NCBI RefSeq assembly: GCF_900115265.1
Contig: NZ_FOVU01000002.1
Coordinates: 496,001-560,000 of the forward strand
Direction of reading: 5' to 3'
DNA length: 64,000 bases
DNA from: Bradyrhizobium sp. Ghvi
GTDB taxonomy: Bacteria; Pseudomonadota; Alphaproteobacteria; Rhizobiales; Xanthobacteraceae
Part shown: in pieces, positions 1-8,710 of the stretch
Layout: each line of letters opens with the position of its first letter
How positions within the stretch are numbered: position 1 is the first letter of the stretch
The notes under the pieces: model-generated
Database searches by the model: none
What the model saw: only the letters and a program-made list of their open reading frames with translations
Told to the model about the DNA's origin: nothing
Position numbers and translations under genes: made by a program

Positions 1-555
1 ATCGGGACCACCCGAGTTGTAGGACTGCCACGGAGCGTCGAAGATCGAGACCGTGCGACCCATGGTGAAGCCGGCGAACTGGATGAACGCATGGTAGAGG
101 CCGAGCGTAGCACCGCCAGCACCGAACGACGTGCCACCAGTGGGCGCCGAGGTGTTTTGCGCGCCGGTGATCGTGTCATAGCTGAAGATCATGTCAGCGT
201 AGGTGCGAACAACGCCGTACTCGGTTGCCGTGCGGGTATCGACGTTCAGGTCCATACGAGCGCGGGTGTAGTAATAGTTGGTCAGGCGGTTGTTCGAACC
301 ACCGTTAACCGCAGCCCCGTTACCGTTGAAATTGTAGTCGCCAGCGCCACCGAAAATGGCGTCAGCGCGGACGTAACCACCCAGCTTGATGCAGGTGTCC
401 GTGCCAGGCATGTAGTAGAAACCCGCACCGTACAGGGAGCAGATCTTCACGTATTCGACCGCCTTGGCCTTCACGGGCAGATCGGCTGCCTGCGCTCCGC
501 CCACGGCGATGAGACCCGCCGCTGAGCCGAGCAAAAGGCTCTTAACCAACTTCAT
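1..555 (-). CDS. Porin, alphaproteobacterial outer-membrane type (5' part)
   Basis: The N-terminal ~185 residues of an outer-membrane beta-barrel porin, cut by the window edge. The start ATG (553-555) follows a GGAGG box at 562-566. A signal peptide ends in GGAQA at residue 23, and the mature protein starts ADLPVKAKAVEYVKIC. The text then runs CIKLGGYVRAD and NYYYTRARMDLNVDTRT, the pattern of the porin family (Porin_2/Omp) that is abundant and multi-copy in Bradyrhizobium. The expected role is general diffusion of small hydrophilic solutes. It is transcribed away from the tRNA gene, with an ~800-bp leader region. The family call is firm; substrate preference cannot be told. Confidence 0.93.
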   Translation of the reverse strand, partial: MKLVKSLLLGSAAGLIAVGGAQAADLPVKAKAVEYVKICSLYGAGFYYMPGTDTCIKLGGYVRADAIFGGAGDYNFNGNGAAVNGGSNNRLTNYYYTRARMDLNVDTRTATEYGVVRTYADMIFSYDTITGAQNTSAPTGGTSFGAGGATLGLYHAFIQFAGFTMGRTVSIFDAPWQSYNSGGPD

Positions 556-1369
556 GTTAAACCTCCAAGTTGCTCTTCAGGGAAGGTCACTGACCCGAAT
601 GGCCAATTCCCCAACCCCCTCTAAATCACCGCTTTGGCCACCTTCGCGTCTTCGGACACACCCGCATGAACGCGAGGGACTTAAGCGAAAGACCTAAACG
701 GGACGACCTTGGGATGCCCCCCTCCGTCGCCTGATCACAATTACCGAACGTCCTTGCACACACAACAAGAGAACGCTCCAAAACGGGCCTACGAAGCGTG
801 TTTCCCGAAGAGTGTTGCACAAATAACACGCAGATGTGATCAGACGACGCTCGTAACACATTGTTTTTATTAGCATTTTCTGGACGACTCCATCTGCGGT
901 CAAAGTTCCCCCCTCCGACGCGCGGGGCGGCTTTGCCACACAGCCCGCGGTCCCAGGCGCTCGAATCGTGGAATCAGCACGGAGACTCAGCGGGAGTATG
1001 TAACCGTCCGTAACGCGTGGTGATCTCTGGCTGGACACAGATGAATCGTTGACCGCGCAGACACTCTATATCCCTGCTGGCGGAGCGCCTCTGATCGCGC
1101 CGCGAACGATGATCGTACCCGCGAAGCAAGGAACAGCTGGAAACAGCTAATGAATTCAGTTACTTGACGCAGAAGGAATGATTCTGTCTGCGTCCCCCGC
1201 CCGTCACTTGCGCCAGGCGACGTCGGGGTTTCCGCGTGCTATTGCTCCGCGCGAGAGCGAACCGTGCTTGTCCACGCCTTGAGCTGTGGAATTCGTTGGG
1301 AATATTTGAGCGAAAACACACGCTTCCAAATTGACCGGCCCAAGCAATTGGATGCATAAGGCTCGCACC
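556..1369. other. Gene-free stretch upstream of porin
   Basis: No open frame here has a credible start, ribosome site or recognisable product. The left part is presumably the porin promoter and leader, and the right end carries the tRNA-Ser promoter. No long repeat was seen. Confidence 0.5.
1331..1360 (+). promoter_or_regulatory. Candidate sigma70-type promoter of tRNA-Ser
   Basis: TTGACC at 1331-1336 and CATAAG at 1355-1360 are separated by 18 bases. The -10-like box ends 9 bases before the tRNA 5' end. The position and spacing fit a housekeeping promoter; it was assigned by eye. Confidence 0.55.
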
Positions 1370-1462
1370 GGAGAGGTGGCCGAGTGGCTGAAGGCAACGC
1401 TTTGCTAAAGCGTCATACGGTCTCAAGCTGTATCGAGGGTTCGAATCCCTCTCTCTCCGCCA
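1370..1462 (+). tRNA. tRNA-Ser (anticodon GCU)
   Basis: Acceptor strand GGAGAGG at 1370-1376 pairs with TCTCTCC at 1452-1458 (one G-U pair). A discriminator G and an encoded CCA follow at 1460-1462. The anticodon stem is ACGCT/AGCGT (1397-1401/1409-1413) with loop TTGCTAA, giving anticodon GCT at 1404-1406, which reads AGC/AGU serine codons. A long variable arm precedes the GGTTCGAATCC T-arm, as expected for class II tRNA-Ser. Confidence 0.97.
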
Positions 1463-1762
1463 CCCCGCTCAAAATCAAGGTCTGCGCATTCGTTCCCGCG
1501 GAAGGCGCTCGTGGCACGGCTGAGAAAGCCTGACGCAAGGATCTGCGCGGCTGAATTCAGCTTGATTCGCGCTCTTCTATATATGCGTGCGCGCACCTGG
1601 ACGCGGGAGCGCGGGATCCCTCAGTCGAGGGCGATATCAGAACGGCCTCGTCCGCCCGTCCGAGTTCCAAACCGCCTCGTCCGGCGCGATCCGAATCGGC
1701 AGCCGTTGGCTCGGCCCTGAGACGTTGTTGTCGGGATCACGCGGGCTCGGTACTTTCGCAGC
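1463..1762. other. Gene-free stretch after tRNA-Ser
   Basis: No convincing coding frame, repeat or attachment-site duplication of the tRNA 3' end was noticed. The tRNA 3' flank shows no integrase gene nearby, so an integrated element at this tRNA is not supported. Confidence 0.4.
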
Positions 1763-2029
1763 TCAATGCGCGGACACCCACGCCCTCGCATCACGCTGCG
1801 CGACCGAGATCTCGGCATCCGACATCTGAGCGGCCACTTCCTGGCGCAGCGCGATGGCATCCTTGCGGCCCTTCAGCGCTGCGAGGTTGAACCATTTGTG
1901 CGCGGCGACGAGGTCGACCAGCCCCGAGCGGCCGCTCGCCCAGTAGATTCCGCGCTCGAACAGAACGTCCGACAGCGCGTTCGAATCGATTGGCGTTGCC
2001 GCATCGAGATCGAAAGTACCCTGAAACAT
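1763..2029 (-). CDS. Small SEL1-like repeat protein, uncharacterised
   Basis: An 88-residue protein starting MFQGTFDLDAATP, from the ATG at 2027-2029, preceded by an AAAAAGGGG stretch that serves as ribosome site. The centre reads LFERGIYWASGRSGLVDLVAAHKWFNLAALKGRKDA, which matches one SEL1/TPR-like helical pair (the AHKWFNLAA core is typical). The family mediates protein-protein contacts, often in envelope or signalling settings. Single-repeat proteins of this size recur in Bradyrhizobium. It stands alone, without an operon partner. The partner and role are unknown. Confidence 0.7.
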   Translation of the reverse strand: MFQGTFDLDAATPIDSNALSDVLFERGIYWASGRSGLVDLVAAHKWFNLAALKGRKDAIALRQEVAAQMSDAEISVAQRDARAWVSAH

Positions 2030-2178
2030 CACGCATCCCCTTTTTCTTATGCCGCCCCGTTCCCCGAGCGCGGCTCCCGTCCAACCTTGATTTGCGCGAT
2101 CCTTCTGGATCATGCGCTGTTCAACTCGTCCCCAGGGCTTCTTGCCCGTTGCCGTTTGCCGGCTTGTTGGAGGCGATG

Positions 2179-2337
2179 ATGGCGGGCAAATTTGAATGGC
2201 AGTTTAAGTATCGCGATGAAGCAGACGTAAACGCGAGCACGCGGCACAGGCGTCGGCGAAGCAAGAAGTCCCTGATTTGCGGGCACTTCTGCGCTTCGTC
2301 AGATTCCGTTTACCGCAGGATTTTGGGACATCGATAA
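2179..2337 (+). CDS. Possible small hypothetical protein
   Basis: A 52-residue frame starting MAGKFEWQFKYRDEAD with a GGAGG box 5 bases upstream (2169-2173). An alternative ATG is at 2176. The first third is charged and plausible; the rest is Arg-rich and then composition-poor, and no family is recognised. It is kept only because of the good ribosome site. It may be spurious. Confidence 0.25.
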   Translation: MAGKFEWQFKYRDEADVNASTRHRRRRSKKSLICGHFCASSDSVYRRILGHR

Positions 2338-2386
2338 CCATCGCACACGGTGGTGCCGGCGCTGTGGTTGCTTCCCTTCAACGACG

Positions 2387-2491
2387 TCACCGCGAAGGCT
2401 GGTGACCCAGTATTCCAGAACTCCAGAGGCCGCAGTCGGCCCTGAGAAGCCGCAGCGTACTGGATCACCCGGATCGGAGCCGGGCGATGAC
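2387..2491. repeat. Bradyrhizobium-type intergenic repeat (CCAGTATTCCAGA class)
   Basis: A ~105-bp element bounded by GTCACC and GATGAC, with internal CCAGTATTCCAGA and CCGCAGCGTACTGGAT that pair around CCAGTA/TACTGG. A second copy with the same order of motifs is at 26117-26213. Such elements fold as imperfect hairpins and are scattered between genes. No coding role is expected. Confidence 0.65.
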
Positions 2492-2915
2492 ACCGCGTCT
2501 GGAGAAGCGGCGCGCAATCACGCCATAGCCCCGCGTTGTCTGTCCAAGCTGAGTGACCAAGCCAGCATGACAGAAGCGGCACGACGACGTGCGGTCAGAT
2601 CAACAATGTCGGGAAAGGGATGCCGGCAATACCCCGGCCTCAAGGAGAACGAGGGCGTCGGCGAACACGTCAGGACCAGATTCCGTGATGGCCCGAAGGC
2701 CGCTCGTGGAATTGCGGAGCCCTCTTGAAGAGATCCGCACCGAACGAAGAAAACTCGTTTCTTCTGCCGGACCGGACTTTGACGAGCGAACTCGCGAAAG
2801 CTGACGATCCGACCGTTGACCTGATGTCTCGCCGACACCCTCTATCGTCGACCAGAACCTCTAGGAGGCGCTGATGACGTGCCGGCTGCTGGAGCCGGCA
2901 ACTTCAGAAGCGAAG
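2492..2915. other. Gene-free stretch
   Basis: Several overlapping frames are open, but none has a convincing ribosome site, recognisable domain or sensible composition. No repeat other than the neighbouring element was seen. Confidence 0.35.
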
Positions 2916-3008
2916 TTACTTCTTCTTCTTCGCGACCTTGCGGGTCTTCTTCGCAGTCTTCTTCACTGCGCTCTTCGCCTTCTTCGCCTTCTTCGCTTTC
3001 TTGGCCAT
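2916..3008 (-). CDS. Lys/Ala-rich histone-H1-like micro-protein, 30 aa
   Basis: A 30-residue frame, MAKKAKKAKKAKSAVKKT followed by AKKTRKVAKKKK, about half lysine with alanine spacers. It starts at the ATG 3006-3008, with GGAGGG (3013-3018) four bases upstream. The composition is that of histone-H1-like C-terminal tails, and the protein should bind nucleic acid non-specifically. Very short basic proteins of this kind occur in Bradyrhizobium. It is not in an operon. Function is inferred from composition alone; the reading frame with its strong ribosome site is what supports it as a gene. Confidence 0.65.
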   Translation of the reverse strand: MAKKAKKAKKAKSAVKKTAKKTRKVAKKKK

Positions 3009-3573
3009 GTTGCCCTCCGATGTGTGAGATGGCTTTAATCGCTGTGCGCATTCGGGGATCGAATGCACTCACCCCAAATACACCAACACGACGAAAAAAA
3101 CATCTTCTGACTTAAGGAAGTGTTGACGACGCAGCGCGCGTGCGCCAGCCGCGATTGATTTGCGGACGCGCGGAGAGATGCGACTGCGATTGCAAATGCG
3201 TCTCGCGACATCGATGTCGGCAAGCGCCGCGATTGCAAGAAAACACTATGCAGCAAGTATTATTCTTTGCGCGCACATCGCGCGTGATCAGCGCGACGGC
3301 GCACGCTGCAAAGCGCGCGATGGTCTCACCAGACCGAGTCGCGGACTCTGAGTCGCGAACTTTGGCAACGAAATTATTTTCATGCTTAACGGCGGGAGCG
3401 CGCATCTGCGCATGTGCAAGACGCCATTTTGCGCGAATCGCGCGGGCCGCGATTCGGTCGTCGCATCGCGCTTGGAGGGGATGATGTTTGCCGTCGATGA
3501 CGCGTGCGATCGTTCGCATCGCGAGTGAAGCGACGTGACGAGAGGCGTCGTCACCTCGTCCGAACGCGCGAGA
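3009..3573. other. Gene-free stretch rich in short GCGC/TCGCG palindromes
   Basis: This stretch between the lysine-rich micro-gene and gatB holds no supported gene. It is crowded with short self-complementary words (CATCGATG, GCGCGC, CGATTGCAA, ATGCGCAGATGCGC on one strand or the other) and alternating purine-pyrimidine steps. Long open frames exist on both strands but have erratic composition. A structured RNA is possible but unproven. Confidence 0.35.
3535..3554 (-). terminator. Hairpin downstream of gatB, possible terminator
   Basis: GTGACGA at 3535-3541 and TCGTCAC at 3548-3554 are a perfect 7-bp stem with a 6-base loop, starting 20 bases past the gatB stop. No U-run follows, so intrinsic termination is uncertain; it could instead stabilise the mRNA 3' end. 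Confidence 0.3.
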
Positions 3574-5052
3574 CTAGACGCCGAGCTTGGACTTGAGCAG
3601 CTCGTTGACCGCCTGCGGGTTCGCCTTGCCGCCGGAAGACTTCATCACCTGGCCGACGAACCAGCCGAGCGACTGCGGCTTGTCCTTCACCTGCGCGGCC
3701 TTGTCGGGATTGGCCGCGATGATGTCGTCGACAACCTTTTCGATCGCCGAAAGATCCGTGACCTGCTTCATGCCGCGGCTTTCGACCAGCGCACGCGGGT
3801 CGCCGCCCTCCTGCCAGACGATCTCGAACAGATCCTTGGCGATCTTGCCGGAGATCGTGCCCTCGCCGATCAGGTCGACAATCCCCGAGAGTTGCTCGGG
3901 CGTGACAGGAGAGCCCGTAATATCCCGGCCTTCCTTGTTGAGACGGCCGAACAGCTCGTTGATCACCCAGTTCGCCGCCATCTTGCCGTCGCGAGCGCGG
4001 TTGGCGAGCCTGTCGAGCACCGTCTCGTAGAACACCGCGCTCTCGCGCTCGGCGACCAGCACGCTCGCATCGTAAGCCGACAGGCCGAAGTCGGCGACGA
4101 AGCGCGCCTTCTTCTGGTCCGGCAGTTCAGGCAGCTTCGCCTTGAGCTCGTCGACGAAGCTCTGCGAGAGCTCCAGCGGCAACAGATCCGGATCGGGGAA
4201 GTAGCGGTAGTCATGCGCCTCTTCCTTGGAGCGCAACGACCGCGTCTCGCCCTTGTTGGGGTCGTAGAGCCGCGTCTCCTGGTCGATCCGGCCGCCGTCC
4301 TCGATGATTTCGATCTGGCGCCGCGCCTCATACTCGATCGCCTGGCCGATGAAGGTGATCGAGTTCAGGTTCTTGATCTCGCAGCGGGTGCCGAGCGGCC
4401 CGCCCGGCTTGCGCACCGAGACGTTGACGTCGGCGCGCAGGGATCCCTTCTCCATGTCGCCGTCGCAGGTGCCGAGATAACGCAGGATCGAACGCAGCTT
4501 GGTCACATAGGCCTTGGCCTGCTCGGCATCGCGGATATCGGGCTTGGAGACGATCTCCATCAGCGCCACGCCGCAGCGGTTGAGATCGATCAGCGACTGC
4601 GACGGCAGTTTGTCGTGCAGCATCTTTGCCGGATCCTGCTCCAGATGCAGCCGCTCGATGCCGATCGTAGCGGTTCTGCCGCCCTCGAGCTCGACGATCA
4701 CCTCGCCTTCGCCGACGATCGGCGACTTGTATTGGCTGATCTGATAGCCCTGCGGCAGGTCCGGATAGAAATAGTTCTTGCGATCGAACACCGAACGCAG
4801 ATTGATCTTCGCGTTGAGACCAAGCCCGGTCCGGACAGCCTGCCTGACGCATTCCTCGTTGATGACGGGCAGCATGCCCGGCATCGCCGCGTCGACGAGA
4901 GATACTTGCGTGTTCGGCTCCCCGCCGAACGCCGTCGAAGCGCCCGAGAACAGCTTTGAGTTCGACGTCACCTGGGCATGGATCTCCATGCCGATGACCA
5001 CCTCCCAATCGCCGGTGGCTCCTTTGAGAAGTTTGTGCGTGGCCGTGCTCAT
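3574..5052 (-). CDS. gatB: Asp/Glu-tRNA amidotransferase subunit B
   Basis: A 492-residue GatB, the subunit of GatCAB that activates misacylated Glu-tRNA(Gln) or Asp-tRNA(Asn) with ATP before amidation. The start is the ATG at 5050-5052 ([27 protein letters not shown]); longer in-frame extensions only run through the upstream gene. Visible family blocks are [47 protein letters not shown] [12 protein letters not shown], and the C-terminal YqeY-like helical domain ([12 protein letters not shown] onward). The length is normal. Its ATG overlaps the stop of the preceding small gene (ATGA), so it is translationally coupled. Confidence 0.97.
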   Translation of the reverse strand: MSTATHKLLKGATGDWEVVIGMEIHAQVTSNSKLFSGASTAFGGEPNTQVSLVDAAMPGMLPVINEECVRQAVRTGLGLNAKINLRSVFDRKNYFYPDLPQGYQISQYKSPIVGEGEVIVELEGGRTATIGIERLHLEQDPAKMLHDKLPSQSLIDLNRCGVALMEIVSKPDIRDAEQAKAYVTKLRSILRYLGTCDGDMEKGSLRADVNVSVRKPGGPLGTRCEIKNLNSITFIGQAIEYEARRQIEIIEDGGRIDQETRLYDPNKGETRSLRSKEEAHDYRYFPDPDLLPLELSQSFVDELKAKLPELPDQKKARFVADFGLSAYDASVLVAERESAVFYETVLDRLANRARDGKMAANWVINELFGRLNKEGRDITGSPVTPEQLSGIVDLIGEGTISGKIAKDLFEIVWQEGGDPRALVESRGMKQVTDLSAIEKVVDDIIAANPDKAAQVKDKPQSLGWFVGQVMKSSGGKANPQAVNELLKSKLGV

Positions 5053-5351
5053 GTCGTGCTCCCGAGCAGCGTGGCAGCGATCCGCTCCCACTCCGCTTCC
5101 AATGAATCCTTTGCCGCGGGCTGGCCGGCCTGGCGGTACCAGTAGCCGGCATTGCCGAGATCGCCTTCGACGCGGTGCAGATAAGCGTGCACCCAGGCGG
5201 CGTCGCGGCCATTGTCGTCTTGCACAATCTTGTGCGCCCGGTCCCAACAGCCTTTCGCAGCCCACCAAAGACCGGCGAGCGGCGCGTTCAGACCCGGCGC
5301 CGGCGCCGCGCCGTCGAGGCTCGCGATGAAGTCGGCGACATTCACCACCAC
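5049..5351 (-). CDS. Conserved 100-aa protein between gatA and gatB
   Basis: A 100-residue soluble protein with the core [20 protein letters not shown], then [20 protein letters not shown] and [20 protein letters not shown]. The all-helical, Trp/Tyr-rich core resembles a widespread uncharacterised family often described only as hypothetical. Its start overlaps the end of gatA by 10 bases and its stop overlaps the gatB start (ATGA), so it is produced with GatCAB. Whether it acts on tRNA amidation is unknown. No catalytic motif is visible. Confidence 0.85.
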   Translation of the reverse strand: MVVNVADFIASLDGAAPAPGLNAPLAGLWWAAKGCWDRAHKIVQDDNGRDAAWVHAYLHRVEGDLGNAGYWYRQAGQPAAKDSLEAEWERIAATLLGSTT

Positions 5352-6817
5352 CTCGCTGGCGTGAAGCGACCGGCGGCCTGTTCGATCACCTCGCCGAGCG
5401 AGAACAGCGTCTCCTCCTCAAACGGACGGCCGATCAATTGCAGACCGAGCGGCAGGCCTTGTGCGTCCTTGCCCGATGGCACGGCGATGCCCGGCAGCCC
5501 CGCCATGTTCACGGTGACCGTGAAGATGTCGTTGAGATACATCTCGACCGGGTCGGCGCCGCCCTTCTCGCCGATGCCGAAGGCCGCCGACGGCGTCGCC
5601 GGCGTCAGGATCGCGTCGACGCCCCTCGCGAAGCAATCTTCAAAGTCCTTCTTGATCAACGTGCGCACCTTCTGGGCGCGCAGATAGTAGGCGTCGTAAT
5701 AGCCGGCCGAGAGCACGTAAGTGCCGATCATGACGCGGCGGCGCACCTCGGCGCCAAAGCCTTCGGCGCGGGTGTTCTCGTAGAGCTCGATGATGTTCTT
5801 TCCCTGCTCGCGCAGGCCATAGCGGACGCCGTCATAGCGCGCGAGGTTGGACGACGCTTCCGCCGGCGCCACGATGTAATAGGCCGGCAGCGCGTATTTG
5901 GTGTGCGGCAGCGATATCTCGACCAGCTCCGCGCCAGCCGCCTTCAGCCACTCTGCCCCTTGGCTCCAGAGCTTCTCGATTTCGGCCGGCATGCCGTCGA
6001 GGCGATACTCCCGGGGGATGCCGATCTTCATGCCCTTCACGGACTTGCCGATCGCGGCCTCATAGTCAGGCACGGCAATATCGACCGAGGTCGTGTCCTT
6101 AGGATCGTGCCCGGCCATCGAGCGCAGCAGCATGGCGCTATCGCGCACGCTGCGCGCGATCGGCCCCGCCTGATCGAGCGATGACGCAAAGGCGACGATG
6201 CCCCAGCGCGAACAGCGTCCATAGGTCGGCTTGATGCCGACGGTCGCGGTGAACGCCGCGGGCTGGCGGATTGAGCCGCCGGTATCGGTCGCGGTCGCGC
6301 CCATGCATAGCAGCGCCGCTACCGCCGAGGCAGAACCGCCGGACGAGCCGCCCGGCACCAGCGTCGTGTTGCTTCCCTCGCGCCGCCAGGGATTGCCGAC
6401 CGGACCGAAGCACGAGGTCTCGTTGGCCGAGCCCATCGCAAACTCGTCATTGTTGAGCTTGCCGAGCATCACGGCGCCGTCGCGCCAGAGCTGCGAGGTG
6501 ATGGTCGACTCATAAGTCGGCACGAAATTGCCGAGGATCTTCGAGCACGCCGTGGTGCGCACGCCCTTGGTCGCGAACAGATCCTTGATGCCGAGCGGGA
6601 TGCCGGCGAGCGGCCCGGCGTCGCCCTTGGCGATCTTGGCGTCCGCCTCGCGCGCCATGGCGCGCGCCTGGTCGGGCGTCTCCATCACGAAGGCATTGAG
6701 CACGCGCGCGGCTTCGATCGCGGACAGATGCGCGTCAGTCAGCTCAAGGGACGTGAAAGTCTTGTCGGCGAGACCCTTGCGGGCCTCGGCGAGCGTCAAC
6801 GATGTCAAATCGGTCAT
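5342..6817 (-). CDS. gatA: Asp/Glu-tRNA amidotransferase subunit A
   Basis: A 491-residue GatA, the glutaminase/amidase subunit that frees ammonia from glutamine and passes it to GatB. The amidase-signature Ser-cisSer-Lys triad is complete: K78 in [11 protein letters not shown]158 in VPGGSSGGS and S182 in [30 protein letters not shown] towards the C-terminus is also GatA-like. Length is as expected. The start (ATG 6815-6817) overlaps the stop of the small upstream gene by 4 bases. It lies in the order gatC - 70-aa gene - gatA - 100-aa gene - gatB. Confidence 0.97.
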   Translation of the reverse strand: MTDLTSLTLAEARKGLADKTFTSLELTDAHLSAIEAARVLNAFVMETPDQARAMAREADAKIAKGDAGPLAGIPLGIKDLFATKGVRTTACSKILGNFVPTYESTITSQLWRDGAVMLGKLNNDEFAMGSANETSCFGPVGNPWRREGSNTTLVPGGSSGGSASAVAALLCMGATATDTGGSIRQPAAFTATVGIKPTYGRCSRWGIVAFASSLDQAGPIARSVRDSAMLLRSMAGHDPKDTTSVDIAVPDYEAAIGKSVKGMKIGIPREYRLDGMPAEIEKLWSQGAEWLKAAGAELVEISLPHTKYALPAYYIVAPAEASSNLARYDGVRYGLREQGKNIIELYENTRAEGFGAEVRRRVMIGTYVLSAGYYDAYYLRAQKVRTLIKKDFEDCFARGVDAILTPATPSAAFGIGEKGGADPVEMYLNDIFTVTVNMAGLPGIAVPSGKDAQGLPLGLQLIGRPFEEETLFSLGEVIEQAAGRFTPARWW

Positions 6818-7026
6818 TTATTGATCGGGCTGCAGAAGAAAGGAGACAGGGTCTTGTCGTTGGCCGGGTCGTCTTTTTTGGCGGCGGCATTCGCGGCGGC
6901 TTGAAGCTCGTCGAGCACTTCATTGACCGCGACATTGGGATCGGCAGCCTTGCCCTGCCGCTCCATCTTGTCGAGGTAATTCATGTAGGCCTGATAGGCC
7001 TTCTCATCGTCGCAAAGCAGACACAT
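6814..7026 (-). CDS. Small CxxC protein between gatC and gatA
   Basis: A 70-residue protein starting [20 protein letters not shown], with a CxxC pair at residues 2-5, a further Cys near residue 65 ([10 protein letters not shown]) and an Ala-rich helix between. It sits 17 bases after gatC and overlaps the gatA start by 4 bases, so it is part of the gat transcription and translation unit. The Cys pair at the extreme N-terminus could bind metal or be redox active. No known family is recognised; it appears to be a conserved Bradyrhizobium-type gene judging from placement. Confidence 0.8.
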   Translation of the reverse strand: MCLLCDDEKAYQAYMNYLDKMERQGKAADPNVAVNEVLDELQAAANAAAKKDDPANDKTLSPFFCSPINK

Positions 7027-7043
7027 CGGACGGAGTCCTAAAG

Positions 7044-7400
<357 letters not shown>

Positions 7401-7403
7401 CTA

Positions 7404-7452
7404 GCGCATGGTCCGGAAAAGTGTAAAGCGGTTTTCCGAAAAGACCATGCGC
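7404..7452. repeat. Palindromic GCGCATGGTC element
   Basis: GCGCATGGTC and GACCATGCGC are perfect 10-bp arms, with inner CGGAAAA/TTTTCCG and a central TGTAAAGCGG. This is the rhizobial small palindrome class seen in many intergenic sites. Here it lies between the gatC promoter and the 3' end of a convergently placed gene, where a hairpin could also stop transcription. Confidence 0.75.
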
Positions 7453-7467
7453 AAACAATAACCTGGC

Positions 7468-8544
7468 CTACCCGGCCAGCGCTTTCATGCGGGCCAGCGC
7501 CGATTTGGCAAGATCCCGGGTCAATTCGGCCGCGGGGACCTCGCGGCCGAGCGCGACGGCCTGGCCGGCCCACAGATTGGTGAAATCCACCCTGCCCTGC
7601 TTTTCGGCAGCCGCCTTCAGCGGCCCCAGTGCCGTCGCGGCATGAGGAAATGGCGGCGCATCGGGCGAGATCGGGCCGGCCTCGCGCATCAGCCGGTTCT
7701 GGACGCCACGCGCTGGACGGCCAGTCATCACGTTGGTGATGACGGTGGAATCGTCGCCCGCCTCGGCGAGCGCCTTGCGACCGCCCGTACTGACTTTGGA
7801 TTCCGGACAGCGCAGATAGGCACTGCCGATCTGCACGCCGGAGGCGCCGAGCGCAAACGCCGCGGCAATACCGCGCCCATCGGCGATGCCGCCGCAGGCG
7901 ATCACTGGCACCCTCACAGCATCGACCACCTGCGGCACCAGGGCGAAGGTGCCGGGCTGCTCGGAAATCTTGTCGGTCAGGAACATGCCGCGATGGCCGC
8001 CGGCCTCAGCGCCTTGCGCAATCACCGCATCGACGCCGCGCTGCTCCAGCCAGACGGCTTCCTTGACGGTCGTGGCCGACGAGATGACGAGACATCCGGC
8101 CGCCTTGACGCGCTTGAGCAGCGCGGGCTCCGGCAGGCCGAAATGGAAGCTGACCACCTCCGGCTTCAGTTCCTCGACCACCTCGCAGAACGCAGCGTCG
8201 AACGGCGCGCGGTTTGCGGCGTTGATCGGCGCCGCCGGATCGAGACCATGCTCGGCATAATAGCCCGTGAGCCGTTGCTTCCAGCGTGCTTCCGCCTCAG
8301 GCGTGAGATCGACGGGCGTGTGGCAGAAGAAGTTCATGTTCACCGGCGCTTTCACGCGCTGGCGAATGAGATTGACCTGCTCGCGCGCCTTCTCCGCCGA
8401 CAACATCGCGCAAGGCAGCGAACCGAGCGCGCCGCCTTGCGCGGCTGCGATCACCAGCTCTGCATCCATTACGCCAGCCATCGGCGCCAGCACGATCGGG
8501 AATTCAGTCTTGAAGAGATCGATCAGTCGACGGTCAGGCCACAT
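7468..8544 (-). CDS. Nitronate monooxygenase family flavoprotein (1)
   Basis: A 358-residue FMN-dependent TIM-barrel protein starting MWPDRRLIDLFKTEFPIVLA. Family motifs are PIVLAPMAGVMD at the N-terminus, VIAQGAEAGGHRGMF (flavin/His site) and VIACGGIADGRGIAAAFALGASGVQIGS (phosphate-binding loop). The C-terminal LWAGQAVALGREVPAAELTRDL closes the fold. The family oxidises alkyl nitronates to carbonyls and nitrite, but many members act on unknown substrates. Upstream in-frame codons are translation of the adjacent repeat, so the ATG at 8542-8544 is chosen. A second paralogue lies immediately upstream. Confidence 0.9.
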   Translation of the reverse strand: MWPDRRLIDLFKTEFPIVLAPMAGVMDAELVIAAAQGGALGSLPCAMLSAEKAREQVNLIRQRVKAPVNMNFFCHTPVDLTPEAEARWKQRLTGYYAEHGLDPAAPINAANRAPFDAAFCEVVEELKPEVVSFHFGLPEPALLKRVKAAGCLVISSATTVKEAVWLEQRGVDAVIAQGAEAGGHRGMFLTDKISEQPGTFALVPQVVDAVRVPVIACGGIADGRGIAAAFALGASGVQIGSAYLRCPESKVSTGGRKALAEAGDDSTVITNVMTGRPARGVQNRLMREAGPISPDAPPFPHAATALGPLKAAAEKQGRVDFTNLWAGQAVALGREVPAAELTRDLAKSALARMKALAG

Positions 8545-8568
8545 GGTTCTTACCTCGTATTCGCTCTT

Positions 8569-8710
8569 CCCCTCTCCCCTTGTGAGAGAGGGTGGATCGC
8601 CCCGTAAGCGGCGAGACGGGTGAGGGGTATCTCTCGTCAAACGCAATACTAATTTTGCGGAGAGATACCCCTCATCCGGCGCTGCGCGCCACCTTCTCCC
8701 ACAAGGGGAG
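8569..8710. repeat. Inverted pair of 'CTCCCCTTGTG...GAGGGGTATCTCTC' repeats
   Basis: The left copy (8569-8635, CCTCTCCCCTTGTG to GGGGTATCTCTC) and the right copy (8660-8710, GAGAGATACCCCTC to CACAAGGGGAG) are in inverted orientation, with ~24 bases between them. Together they can form a large hairpin between the two nitronate monooxygenase genes. The class is common in rhizobial intergenic DNA. The right copy is read through by the downstream end of the second gene, supplying its last residues. Confidence 0.8.

Noticed and set aside
1370..1762. tRNA-Ser as an integration site for a mobile element
   Set aside because: No integrase gene and no second copy of the tRNA 3' end were found nearby.
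3535..4959. A 474-residue open frame on the plus strand opposite gatB
   Set aside because: It is the antisense of gatB, Arg/Leu/Asp-rich with no domain; high-GC genomes give such shadows routinely.
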